A stretch of DNA of 64,000 nt, taken from positions 92,768-156,767 of the forward strand of contig BLJB01000229.1 in assembly GCA_013423325.1 (NCBI GenBank), in the 5' to 3' direction. Within the stretch, counting starts at the first letter, position 1; the number at the start of each line of letters is the position of its first letter. Below the pieces are notes generated by a model, which was given only the letters and a program-made list of their open reading frames with translations, did no database searches and was not told the origin of the DNA. This DNA is from Usnea hakonensis. Its lineage: Eukaryota; Ascomycota; Lecanoromycetes; Lecanorales; Parmeliaceae. Positions 32,345 to 43,600 of this stretch are shown one piece after another. Position numbers and translations under genes: made by a program.

Positions 32345-32888
32345 ATGACAATGAGTTCTACTGGGCTTTCTCCCGTAACTACATCTCACCCACACCCTTC
32401 CTAGCTCACCCTTCCCACAACATCCAATCCCTCTGCTTTCGGCACTACTTTCTACGGCAGCGTCACCATTAATGCCCCCATCGAGCTGATATGGAATACC
32501 CTCCTCGACTTCCAAAATTACGCCTGGAACAGCTTCACCCCCGCCGCGGACTTCGTCTCGCCTGACAGACCACTCTTGCCAGGCGACACTGGCACCCTCT
32601 CCGTTTGCATGAAATCCTCGATCACGCCTCACGCACGTGCAGGTAATGCTTGTAGACAGCACTGCGCATAGGCTGTGTTGGAAGGGCGTTGATGACCCGT
32701 CGTGGGCGCTCAGGCCGGAGCGAATGCAGGAGATTGTGGATCTGGGGGACGGGAAATCTGAGTACAGGAGCTGGGAGACAATCGCGGGGCCAGGCGCATG
32801 GATGGTGGCCTTGATGACGGGTGGGCAATTGGATGATGCAAACAGGCGTTGCGGAGAGGACCTGAAGAGGGTGGTGGAAGCAAGATGA
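32345..32888 (+). pseudogene. SRPBCC (polyketide cyclase/START-like) protein, disrupted or incompletely modelled
   Basis: The reading SAFGTTFYGSVTINAPIELI, WNTLLDFQNYAWNSFTPAAD, LPGDTGTLSV then RLCWKGVDDPSWALRPERMQ, EIVDLGDGKSEYRSWETIAG and a C-terminal helix ending EDLKRVVEAR is an SRPBCC lipid-binding fold of the small fungal type. Two breaks stand out. An in-frame TAG at 32402-32404 follows the only nearby ATGs (32345 and 32351). The C-terminal half is in the +1 frame relative to the first half. A 40-nt GT-AG intron (32603-32642) would repair the second break, but it is shorter than any other intron here. The stop could be hidden if the TAG is an acceptor for an unseen first exon. I see no good donor upstream. 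Recent pseudogenisation or an unusual gene model are both open. Confidence 0.55.
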
Positions 32889-33218
32889 GGGAAAACAAAA
32901 GGTAAATCTAAATGGAGGGAAGGACCAGATAATCCAGACTCAATGAAAGAATTTCTTAAGCATCGTCCCCATAAGCATGTCAGATGCTTGCTCACTAATT
33001 ATCCATGATCTGGTTCTACATACATAGAATTTCCTGCCAAAAGCTCCATCATAATGCTTGCACAAATCCACCGACATTTGGATCGGATGTCCAGGCACAG
33101 CAGGCTGGCCATGATAGCCAATATTGAAGAATATATCCGAACGCCTGCGCAAATATTCAGTGGGACATAGCGACATCCAACCCGGTGTGTCCTTCCTGTA
33201 TTGTCCAAACTCAAAGCA
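32889..33218. other. Intergenic between the SRPBCC gene and BEM1 (convergent)
   Basis: 330 bp of 3' flanks; no gene or repeat seen. Confidence 0.4.
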
Positions 33219-35196
33219 TTATGCACATTGAACGAATAGTGTCAATTTCAGGTTCCTGCTCAGCGCCACATACAAATCTCGATCGCTCAACATTTCGCAA
33301 AATGTGTCCGTGGGCTCGTCTTTATATTGTACGATAATATCATCCGAAATCTTCAGTCTATCTCTCAACTTCTCCTTCAGCTGCAGGTAGCCAATTTCAT
33401 TCGGCACTCTAATAGCAATCATCTCATTTTCGAAGCTGACTTTGATTTTCAGCGCGCCGGATGCATTGACATTGGTAGTTGAGTTGTTGGGACCAGAAGA
33501 ATTTGCAGAAGCTTGTGTGATAGTAGAGGGTTGGGGTCTGACCGTGTTCTGATACTGATATTCTGGTTGATTGCGGTATATCTGCTGTCCAGGAGGGGCT
33601 CCATTTGGCACAGGCACCGAGTTCTGGTTTCTGTAACTGCCTTTGTGCAGTGGCGGTCCCATGGCTCCATAGCCATTCACGCCATTCATATGGCCCTGCG
33701 ATGACTGCCTGGATGCTGTCCGTGATAGACTGCCGGTAAAGGATGATTGCTGCGACCCACTTGAGTGCCGGTAATCTTCAGCAACCCTGTCAGGGTCTAG
33801 CTCATGGTCACCTTCACGAGGAGCGAATAATTCCCTTACAAGGGCGCATTGCGAGATGTAGGGCGGCAATGCAAGGAGTTCTTTGACGTATTGATTAAGA
33901 CTCTCTCGCCTGCCATTCGAGATAGCATCCGTGACATACGTGACTGGCCCAGGCATGAACGGCAGTATCCTTTTGCCGCCAGGTGGGGCGACTGACTCGT
34001 TGGGAAACTGCTGCAAGAGAGCAATCTGGAAATCATAGAACTTCTGGTAGATACGGGAGAGCTCCCAATGCCGCCCATCTTCCATTTGGCATTCAATTAT
34101 ATACCAGTATTTGTCGTTTTCGAAAATATATCGCGGTATTGAAGCTGATATTGGTGCAAGCGCAGAGCGCTGTGATCGTCTATCGTAGCCGTTGTGGTTA
34201 CTCCTGGATGGTTGTCTCTGATGGTGGCCCTGACTCTAGCAATCACAATTAGTGTTTGCTGTATATGGGAGCGTATCTCGGACACATACGTATGGACTAC
34301 CACTGCTCTCATTACTCTTACTTAGACTCAGCCTCTCCAAATCTTTCGGCCCCGAATTAGCTGCTTCGAATTTCCCCAGCGTTATGCTACTATTCTTGTA
34401 ATCGGCGGCCATCTTCTTCCATTCCTCCACCTTGGGTACTCCTGCTCTGGTTACAGCGCCTTGGGTGTCCGACACAGCCTGTCCTGTAGACATGTCCCTG
34501 ATCTCGATGAACGATACCGGTATGAGGCCGGGACCACCGAGTCTTCCAATTGGCTTCGCCACAAACCATTCTGGATTCGATTGGGCAATTACAATAATGG
34601 CTTCCCCCGCTTTGGCTTCCAATTCGTCCGGTCTCTCAGCGCTAAAATCATATTGCACTATTCCGTAAACCATCGCCCCTGATCCCCTTCCCATGCTTGG
34701 TACCCTGCTGTGGCCTTGTTTCCGGGATCCCGGAGCTGGTTCTTGGCGAGTAATGGTTGGTTTTTCGGCGTATCCTGAATCTTGTGACAGGATGAGATTG
34801 CTCGAGCCTGACGTTGCGGAGCCACCACTCTGTCTACCTCCTTCTGTCTTCCCGATGACCTCAAAGTACGTCACCGGAACTAGTCCGCGAGCACTCGGTA
34901 TTAAGGGATTGCACGCCTCATACCAATTCTGGTCATCTTCTCTGCTGATGACATGGAAGAAATCGCCTTTCGCAAAGCCTAGTTCTTGATTGTTGTTCGG
35001 ATCTGGGCGATAATCAAAGAGTGCCTTGATGACCTAGGATGAATAGTCAACTCTCGGTCTATTCTGTGGGTGCGGATCGCGAAGAGCCCACCTTCTTCGG
35101 GGGGACAATGGCAAGGGCGCTCTTAGGCGTTAGGGAGGTATGATGGACTTGTCTAGCATCTTTCTCGCCTTTTATCGACCGGCGAATCGCTTTCAT
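33219..35196 (-). CDS. bem1: Bem1/Scd2 polarity scaffold (SH3-SH3-PX-PB1)
   Basis: Scaffold that brings Cdc42, its exchange factor Cdc24 and PAK kinases together at growth sites; in filamentous fungi also a NADPH-oxidase partner. Three exons (35196-35092, 35033-34290, 34235-33219) give 621 aa. SH3-1 is at residues about 36-100 (VIKALFDYRPDPNNNQELGF to LVPVTYFEVI). SH3-2 is at about 160-220 (VYGIVQYDFSAERPDELEAK to GLIPVSFIEI). The PX domain (about 300-420) includes SIPRYIFENDKYWYIIECQM, WELSRIYQKFYDFQ and PFMPGPVTYVTDAISNGRRE. The C-terminal PB1 is at about 545-621 (LKIKVSFENEMIAIRVPNEI to LYVALSRN). A Gln/Asn/Ser-rich linker sits between PX and PB1. The start at MKAIRRSIKG is chosen by family convention; an in-frame ATG at 35295 would add 33 residues. 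Confidence 0.94.
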
Positions 35197-35295
35197 ATCT
35201 CCGTACGCAGGGGGAGAGGTTTGAGTGTAGCGCCTTGGTACTTCGTTTCCGGACCAACGAAGATGAATGTCCAGAGAGTTGAGGATTATAGTCAT

Positions 35296-36611
35296 GCGAA
35301 CGGATGACAGCGACTGGAGTATGCTAGATTACTCTCGCTGTGAATGGAACGTTGTACTCGGCCTGATATGCAAGTTGGGATTAAGGATGTGGTGATGAGG
35401 GGTGGCACTGGGGATACTTTGGGGTGCCGTTGGGTGCTTGTCCGCCGCTGGTGGCGCCTTGTTCTCATTCTCAGCCGCGCTTATCGATAGGGGAGTACTT
35501 TACTTTATGGTAAGTAATTGACTTACAAGTCACATCAGGTCGAAGGATCACTGATGAGATTTTGGAAATATTACACAAACCAGCTTTAAATAAATAGTAA
35601 GCCTGAAGGAAGGGAGGATGAAGGATTGATTGGGATAGAGAGCAAGCATTTATTTCTGGAGCTCATTTACATAAAGTAAGGTAAAGTAAATGGAATAAAG
35701 TACTTGAGAAGGTTTTCCTACAGGCTACAACGAGGCGGCTAGATAACTTTATGCAAGTGAAATGTGAAAGGTGAAAGGTGAAGACTAGATTTTGCCTTTT
35801 CCTCCTACAACTTGTTTTCGGCACTGTCACAACTCGGTGTATAAGTATTATTAGTAGTGTTATCATTCAAGTAGAGTAGTATTTTATTATAAGTTTCACA
35901 CGGTACGAATGGAAGTAGAGTACGTAGGTGATCACAAGGCATTTTTCTCCCGTGTATGAGACTTGGACTTGCCAGAATGCGGAACCGAACGGTACTTGCA
36001 CTAGAGTAGTGATCCTCTCTTCTCCGCTACACCTTCAGAGCTGGTCTCAGAATTCTTTCCTTCTTTTTTTGCCCTGTAAACGCAAAGACTTGTTCGTGCA
36101 TTTTAGAGTATAAATAATCTAAGGGTATTGACCTAGGAGGCAAGAGGACTACTCCAACCGCCACGCAAAACCTGCCCTATGACAAACGAACGACGTCGCT
36201 GGGATCATTGATAGGTTCACGCAGAACAAATCAAGAAGCCCAGAGAATACAGAAGTTTCTAACGCACCATGCATCAAGCTCACGCGTACCTTCATCCTTC
36301 ACGCCCGCCTGCCTTACCGAGACCTCCTAAGCCTTGGTCCCTAACTTTCTGTAGAGCAGGAATTGCTAGGACACCTAGATATTAGTAATGATTTGAGACA
36401 TAGACCTCCAACATCCATGTGATCGTGACCGACGGACAGTCGGAGGCCGAGGGAAGCTTTTCTAACGTAGCCAAGGTAATGAGACGCGTGAAGAAGAATA
36501 AAGGATAACGAACAGCTCCAGTGCTTCGAGAAGCCCTTGCGTAGCATTTGAAGAAAGAAAGAGGGAAATGTTTTGCAACATGAGGCAGGCCGATCGAAGC
36601 GCTTGACGAAT
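35296..36611. other. Intergenic, 1.3 kb, 5' of BEM1 and 3' of THP3
   Basis: Contains the BEM1 promoter and leader, with AAGTACTTTAC/GTAAAGTAAATG-type words around 35490-35700. No gene is recognised. Confidence 0.4.
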
Positions 36612-38258
36612 TCAAATCTGGCCCTTGATGTCCACTTTCTTAAAGGCAGCATTCCTGGCAGTTTCGAACACCCTTAAAGCCTTGCCGGTGAGGAGCCTCA
36701 CTTCGCCGTTCCGTTCCTCAAGGAACGACTGACCGCCATGATCACAAATGAATCTCGCGCTCTCATCGTCGGACTCGAAGCCGAGTTCCTCTGTGAAGAA
36801 GCGCAATTTAACGTCGGGCTTGTACCTACCAAGATTGTCAGTGATGACTAGAGCTAGGACGGATATCACATACGATATGCATATATTTGACAAGGCATTC
36901 AAACGTTCACGAGCCACAAACATATCCATGAGATATGCGCCCATATTTGGGGTGTCCAAGTATAATTGGAAAAAGCGATGATAATTTCCCAGAGCAAGCG
37001 CTGAGCGTGCGTCTAGTGCATGCTTTACAGCTGGATCTTTCTTCTCTGTGGGTGTTAGATCTGCCAATACGTCGTTCATGTCGGTCCGATTGGAAGTATG
37101 AATGAAATAAAGAATACGATAAGCCTTGAACTCTTCCGGATGTCCTCCAAGATGCTGCGAATACAATGCGCGCAGTTGTGTCTGGCACTGATTATACTCA
37201 CCCAAATCCCCCTTTTCTAGCGCAATCCTGGCATGTATCTCGTAAACACTGACTGTAAATTCCGTCTTGATATGCTGGACTGTCAAATCTTGACGCAAAG
37301 ATTTGAATTGATCACAAATGTAGGAGTAATTGTTCTCCTTCTTCCACTTCCTCTTTAAAAAATCAAGAGTTCTCTCTAGCACAGGCAGTGGACGGACAGT
37401 ATCAGGGTTTGGAGCAGACGTGAGCCGGAAGTATCTTTTCTCGAGATCCTGAGACCGACCGATAACGGGACCCTGGTCTATATCTGGTGGATTGCTGGCC
37501 TTGCTTGGGGAAAATAATTGATGAGAAAGGAGCCCAGGTTGGCCATCCTCGAAGCGTTTCTTCCTATTGGCCATGTTGTGATGAGACTTACTTGATCCTT
37601 TCCCAGCCACGTCATTACGCTGGCGCTTATCTGGGTGACTTATTCGATCCTCGAACACATTGCGTGGATTGGCAATCCGCCATGGTGGTACTTTCTCTTG
37701 AGTATTCTGGGTTATATCCAGCTCGGATGACTTTCTCTTCTTTGAAAATGTATCAGTGCTTTTCACATTAGTTTCTTGGAGGCTCAGAGGCTCGAGACCA
37801 TTCCCCCAAGGCGGATTCGAAGATACTAAAGCCGGTCTTGCACGCTCCCCCAAAATCATTTGCTGGGGCAGCGGCAAGTTCGCCCAATCAATTGTGCCTA
37901 GAGTGTTATTTTCCGCTGAGTTTGAGATGATTTTTTTCAGCTTGACTTCCATCTCTTGTCGGGGGATACTGGCTACAGTGTTCTCCGTAGCGAATGCTCT
38001 TTGGACATAATGACGCACAGATTCAGGCCAGTCTCGCTTTGCCTTCTCAGCAGCTGATGGTGGAGGTGATGTCGTTGACAATGGTACCGCTGCTGCTGGC
38101 TGTGCGAAAGTCCTTCTCGCCGAGACCGACGTAAAGGCTCCGGAGGCTGAGTGAGTGTCAACTTTATGAATCGCATAGGAGAAGGAGAGGTTGGACACAC
38201 AAGACATTTGATGAGACACGGTCGGGCTGGCTTGCCAAGCCGAAGCTGCTATGCTCAT
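36612..38258 (-). CDS. thp3: SAC3/GANP-domain protein, Thp3/LENG8 homologue
   Basis: Nuclear protein of the Thp3/LENG8 branch of the SAC3 family; yeast Thp3 with Csn12 links transcription elongation, mRNP formation and splicing. Single exon, 548 aa. The N-terminal third is disordered, with the short conserved block WPESVRHYVQRAFA (about residues 77-90), IDWANLPLPQQMIL, and a basic KKRKSSELDI-type stretch. The SAC3/GANP domain starts around residue 275 (DLEKRYFRLTSAPNPDTVRP) and continues through RTLDFLKRKWKKENNYSYIC, FKSLRQDLTVQHIKTEFTVS, VYEIHARIALEKGDLGEYNQ, FKAYRILYFIHTSNRTDMND and LALGNYHRFFQLYLDTPNMG. A PCI-like C-terminus follows (FFTEELGFESDDESARFICD). It is divergent from VPS36, start codons 297 bp apart. 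Confidence 0.9.
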   Translation of the reverse strand: MSIAASAWQASPTVSHQMSCVSNLSFSYAIHKVDTHSASGAFTSVSARRTFAQPAAAVPLSTTSPPPSAAEKAKRDWPESVRHYVQRAFATENTVASIPRQEMEVKLKKIISNSAENNTLGTIDWANLPLPQQMILGERARPALVSSNPPWGNGLEPLSLQETNVKSTDTFSKKRKSSELDITQNTQEKVPPWRIANPRNVFEDRISHPDKRQRNDVAGKGSSKSHHNMANRKKRFEDGQPGLLSHQLFSPSKASNPPDIDQGPVIGRSQDLEKRYFRLTSAPNPDTVRPLPVLERTLDFLKRKWKKENNYSYICDQFKSLRQDLTVQHIKTEFTVSVYEIHARIALEKGDLGEYNQCQTQLRALYSQHLGGHPEEFKAYRILYFIHTSNRTDMNDVLADLTPTEKKDPAVKHALDARSALALGNYHRFFQLYLDTPNMGAYLMDMFVARERLNALSNICISYVISVLALVITDNLGRYKPDVKLRFFTEELGFESDDESARFICDHGGQSFLEERNGEVRLLTGKALRVFETARNAAFKKVDIKGQI

Positions 38259-38555
38259 TGAGGGAGAGGCAAAGATGGTGAGAGGTGAAATGAAAGGTTT
38301 CTAGAAGAGGCAGAACATCAATATGAACAGAATCGAAGGTCGAAATTTCGTATTTGGGCTGAGGTCCGGGATTGCTATTGTATGAGTGTGATTTAAAAGA
38401 GGTAAGAAGAGAGCGCCAGAAACGGGGTATGTCAGACCTAAACCCAAAATGGTTAGTTCATCGGCACGTTCCTTCCATGGGCTGAGATGAGGCATACCTT
38501 AAGGCTGCGAGGGCTCATATAGCAGGCGCCATTCTTGTTGAAGCCATGATACTGA

Positions 38556-40624
38556 ATGTTCCTCCAGCCTCTGGACCTCACGACTGCCCTTCGGCCAACC
38601 TTGCTCCCTGATGAAGCACTACTTTTTGTTCAAGATGAGGTCGGCTTGTATGAAGGGTGCGTTCCTCTGTACCATCGGGAGAAAGGGTTAACTCAAAAGT
38701 CTGAACAGGAAGTACAAGATACCGAGTCTGCAAAATGGGCATGCCTACCTTACCACGCATCGAGCATGCTATGTCGACAATTCAGAGCCCCGAAAAGGCT
38801 CAATAGCAGTCGAATTGAAGAACGTTGATAGATATGAATTCTATGCAAGCAGAGAGGCTCTCAGGAAGTCGTCAAGAAGATGCTAATTACATGCAGGCGG
38901 GCTTCTTGAAGTCCTCTCCCAAAATCACATTGCACCCCAAAGCTCCGAAGCCTGCATCTATTCAAAGTCGCAGTCGCTCGACCATCACCATCCCACAGAG
39001 AGCAGCACAGTCTCCTTCGCGTAGCTCGACCGCATCCCCAGTACATCGTGGAGCAAGCCCGTTCTCGACCACCGGATCAGGCTCCACCACTCCCAGGCCG
39101 AGTACTGCGACATGGGTGTGCACAATTTGCTCGTTCTCCAATCCAGTGCCTGCAAACTTTGATCCAGCAACCGCCAATTCAAACATACCTCTGCCTGCTT
39201 GTATTACCTGCGGAGTCAAGCCTTCTTTCCCACATGTGCTGAAAGCAGCCATTACAAACGCTGCAGGACGCAAAGGCTCTGAGAATCAGTCCCCTCCTGC
39301 GCAACCGCTTCTAGAGAGTCACGGTCAGTACAGTGGGAATTCAAGCGTTGAATATATCGAAGCACAATGGCGTGGAGAATCTACCAAGCCAGCAAGATCA
39401 AGGTTCCAGTGCCCTCGATGCACATTCCAGAATCACCCATCTTTGATCGCTTGCGAGCTATGTGGCTCCCCTCTACTCTCAGTGGAATCTAAAGCGGCCG
39501 ATGTTCTTGGAGAAAGTATTGGACGCTCGGAGTCTCCGGGTCCAAGCCTAGATGGCACAAGCCTTGGCGTCGACCATGATATCGAATGCGTCAAATTTTC
39601 TTTTCATGCGGGTGGTGAAAAGATCTTCCACGAGAGGCTCAAGGGTGCAATGGTGCAACGTAAATGGCTTCTTCGGAACGCGCCTCCAGTTCCAGATTTA
39701 TTCCCAGGCAAGGTTGACAGCACAACAATCGGCATAGATGGCCGAGTCCGACAACCACCGGAAAGGGCAAGAACAGTCGGAATCGCTGGTCTGGAGCGTC
39801 AAGGTCTCGAGCTCCGTAAAAAGAATGAAGCTGTCATAGGTTCTGCATTCGAAGATCTCGATGCCCTCATGGCCTCAGCCAAAGAAGTTGTAGCCCTTGC
39901 TGAAAGCTTTGCAAAGAAATCTGATGAAGGATCAGCGGATGCTGATCAGCTCATCGCAGAGTCTGCCAAAGCGTTGAACATGGTAACAACCAAAGATATG
40001 CTTGGCTCCAGCGCCGGGTCTGAATCTCTCTACTTATCGGAGATGTCTCGCAACCTGGCAGAGTATCTTACGGATGACGCCAAGGGTATCTTGCGGAAAG
40101 AAGGGGGCATCATGAGTCTCGTCGATCTCTGGGCAGTGTTCAACCGTGCCAGAGGTGGCGTCGAGCTAATCAGCCCTTTGGAATTTGAGAAGGCCGCTCG
40201 CTTATGGGACAAACTCAAATTGCCTGTGCGACTACGGCAGTTCAAGAATGGGCTTCTGGTGGTTCAGCAAGCAGACCGGACAGACCACAAGACAACAGCA
40301 CAGCTGCTTTCTTGGCTTCAAGAGCTTAATACTTTATCATCTACTTCTGAGGTTGGAGGGGCTTACGAGGCTTCTGGACGAGGCATAACGGCCCAAGAAG
40401 CCGCACAGAGGTTCGGATGGAGCGTGGGCGTTGCGAATGAAGAATTGGAGATGGCAGAAGAGAAAGGCGCACTTTGTCGAGAGGAAGGGATCGAGGGATT
40501 GCGGTTCTGGGAAAATCGGCTTGTGGACGATCAGGATGACGAATTTGACGACGGGATCAAGATTGATCCCTTCTATGAGGTCGATCCAGTGCTGAAGAAC
40601 CTCGAAGACATGGGAATTTTTTAA
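38556..40624 (+). CDS. vps36: ESCRT-II subunit Vps36 (GLUE + two NZF fingers)
   Basis: ESCRT-II subunit that binds ubiquitin and phosphoinositide on endosomes and feeds cargo into multivesicular bodies. Three exons (38556-38656, 38709-38844, 38897-40624), 654 aa. The GLUE domain is built from all three: LLPDEALLFVQDEVGLYEG, KYKIPSLQNGHAYLTTHRAC, then VELKNVDRYEFY joined to AGFLKSSPKITLHPK. Two NZF-type fingers sit inside the GLUE domain (WVCTICSFSNPV...CITCG and FQCPRCTFQNHPSLIACELC). GLUE resumes at DIECVKFSFHAGGEKIFHER. The C-terminal half holds the winged-helix ESCRT-II core (GGIMSLVDLWAVFNRARGGV, GITAQEAAQRFGWSVGVANE). The second intron (38845-38896) is GC-AG (TAT|GCAAGC...TGCAG) with a GCTAAT branch site; using it gives the conserved RYEFYAGFLKSS junction exactly. 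Confidence 0.94.
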
Positions 40625-43600
40625 TGAAATCCGAGTCGCGACTGATAGAGAAGTGGCATTCGCAATCTATTGTCTTGATGCATGCAAAGACCAGTGTCAT
40701 CCCTGTCTTCTCCGTCTTTTGCCTTCCCCATGCTCCTTCACAAGAAAGATACCCAATCGCCACATAATTCAAGGCCCATCAGAATGGAGCTTCGACCTCG
40801 CTGCTAATCTGCCACTCGTGCTCTATCTTTGCTGCCTGGATCATATGTGAGGCTCCGAGCAGTCCGATCATGACATCCGAAAGCAATGCCCACACAAGGA
40901 TTGCGTACTGATTTCACATGTACTCCCCAGCTTGGGTACGTGGTATTGACTTGAAACACTCATCGGTGCCAACTTTGGTCTCGAGTGCGATAAAACTACG
41001 GCTTGCTGCTAATGAGATTTGCTTGAGTTTTGGAGTCCACTGACTGACTTGTGTCACTTTTGATGCTACGCATGCCGACGCAGCCTTTTGAAAAGACAGG
41101 GATAAAGAACGACTCTAGAGTCTTTTGACGCGTCTATGAGACATCATTTTCGAGACTGCGGCTGTAAGAGGTCACTTTTCCATGACAGTTCGGTTAACCA
41201 TTATCGAAATTCCCCTTGGAGCAGATGTGGAGGAGGGAGGATATATCGACGCGGAAGGCGAGGTAGTTGACGGTGCAGAGTGGAGCAGCCGAGGACGAAC
41301 GAAGTTCCGGAGGTGGGCGTGGAGGACGACCAAGAGGAAAGGAAGGAGAAGGAGACTCTGAGATCCGTCCCGTTCGATCTGGCCAATGTCTTCGCCGGAC
41401 ACAATGATTTGAATCATGTGAGTCTTATACAGTACTTCGGTTCAATCGAGCCCTCTCTCGAATATTGTCATCTCGGCTCTTGCGCTGAGTGGAGGTATGC
41501 CGACTGCTAGCCTATTGGATCTGCTGGAGATTTGGATTACATCCAAGAGGAGCCACGCCAAGATTCCTCCGCGGGATAGGAGGGCGGGAATACCTATCTG
41601 AAGCCCAGATATCTCAGATAGAGTCACGATTCCGTATACCTCTAAACGACTGGATAGCGGAATCTGGCAACGAACACGGCGAAAATTACATCGCCCAGCC
41701 TCAAAAGGATGGGACTTCTAAGTGGACGATGTAATCAAGAGTGTATGTTTTAAAACAACATCTGCACCGAATGGGATACTAGTTGTTTTCTTTCTCAAAG
41801 CGAAAGATGGCTTTCGCTCTAGTACTGCCGTCCCAGCGATCAGGACTCCACTCTACATAATTCCACGATCCTCTCGAAAATCTGCAGCTCCTCCGCAGCC
41901 CGTATCCACACCAGCACCAACACCATCCGAAGCTGCCAAGCATTCAAGAAAAAAACTTTGGCAGAATTACAAGGCAAGGCGGAGGAGCTAGATCGGGCAT
42001 GAGCTGGTGATCTATCGGGGAAGAGAACGTCTCAGAGCTCGTCGTGACCAGCTTAGAGTCGAGCGAAGAGGGTTTTACAAAGGTTCACAACAAGGCTGTG
42101 GATAGTTATGAACACGCGGTTTCCCGAAAATTTATCAATGAGAGCTTGACAACCCAGCCTATACCCTTTGAACCTCGTACTAACGCCCAAATGACTCATC
42201 CGTGCTCGCGTAGGAGGCCGTGACCGGAACATCTACTTCCACGCTTCGTGAGCTTCGTCAAGTGCATGTAAATCGCCGCCTTAGGCGGCTATGCAAGGCC
42301 CAGTCTCCCAATATTGGCCGCATCAAGTTGCTTTCCCGCAGCTATCCATATCTGCATCCTCTGATTTTCTAGATAAAAGCGAGGCGGTCTCGTTCATCTC
42401 TCAGTTTCGCTGCCTTCAAGTTCGACTTGAAGCCATGCTCCTTTCGAAGTGACCTAAGCGCTGCGTAGAAAATGGAGTCAGGATGGCCTTCTGAGGGCAT
42501 AGACAGCATTGATGAGTCAAACATATAGTTGGCAAGCGGTTCACGACTCAGCTGAAGGACTAAATAAGAAATCAACTACTCCAGAGTCTTCGTACCTTGT
42601 CTGGCTGCCTTTGCTTTCTTTCTGCCATTGTCCACGGCGCTCTTTGCCCCATTCCCGGCTCTGAAGGCTTGATCGGCCATTTTCTCGGCGTCGGCGAGCT
42701 TGATCAGTGCGCTTTATCTTTAGCATAGCCTTCTCTTCGGCTTCGGCTGCCTCAAGAGCGGCATTGGCGTTTACAAAAACTTGCCGGAGTTGGAATTCCG
42801 GCATTTTGAAACCCTGCCTGCAGCTGTGTGAACTTCTTCGCCCCCAGGCGGCCTCTGTTCTTCATACTGGGCAGCTAATGGAATATTGGGTAAGAGTCTT
42901 GGCGTCGACTTGTGTGTGTGGCACATATATGTGACTGGAAAGGGAGTTGAGCTGGTATAACTGTGACTCGATTAGTTTCTAAGTGTTGTTGGAGATGAAG
43001 AGATGATGGCACGTGCATGGTCCCTGTACGTATGGAGAAAGGCAAAAATGGACAAGACAACCTAAAGTGATGATGGAGAAGGAGGGGTTCAACCGGAGTC
43101 TAGCCTATATGAAGAGAAGGTGCGAGCCTCGAACAAACGTTCACACCCCAGACGATAGATTGTCGACGGAGGAAGGAAAGAGGCAGCACATTGACGTATG
43201 GACTAAATTGATTTGGCAGTCGCTAGGAAAAGGTAAACTTGGCAAAGTCCCTTAGAATCTTACCCATCCCATATGCTGGCAATTCTCAGGATTTGCAATT
43301 GCCATCCACAAGTTGTTGGATATGCTGTGCCAATTTTCAACTTGACTCAATTGCCAATGCAGGCATCCACGCTCCAAGCTGGAACATGCTTCTTTCGACT
43401 CGATGACGAATTTCTTGACAAGATCATGCACACCCGCATCGTAAAAGTGTTGGACCAAGTCCAGCAGCGACTCTTGACAATGGGAACAGTGTTCCTTCCA
43501 GCAAGAAGTTTAGCTGCCATTTGGGAGACTACCTATTGCATTAGGCCTTAGGATCATACCGTTAGCCTTAGTACTCTAGATAAATTAGCTCGTGAATGTG

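Noticed and set aside
42541..42604. 29-nt GT-AG segment that would join two minus-strand frames
   Set aside because: Below the minimum length of functional fungal introns; more consistent with a frameshift.
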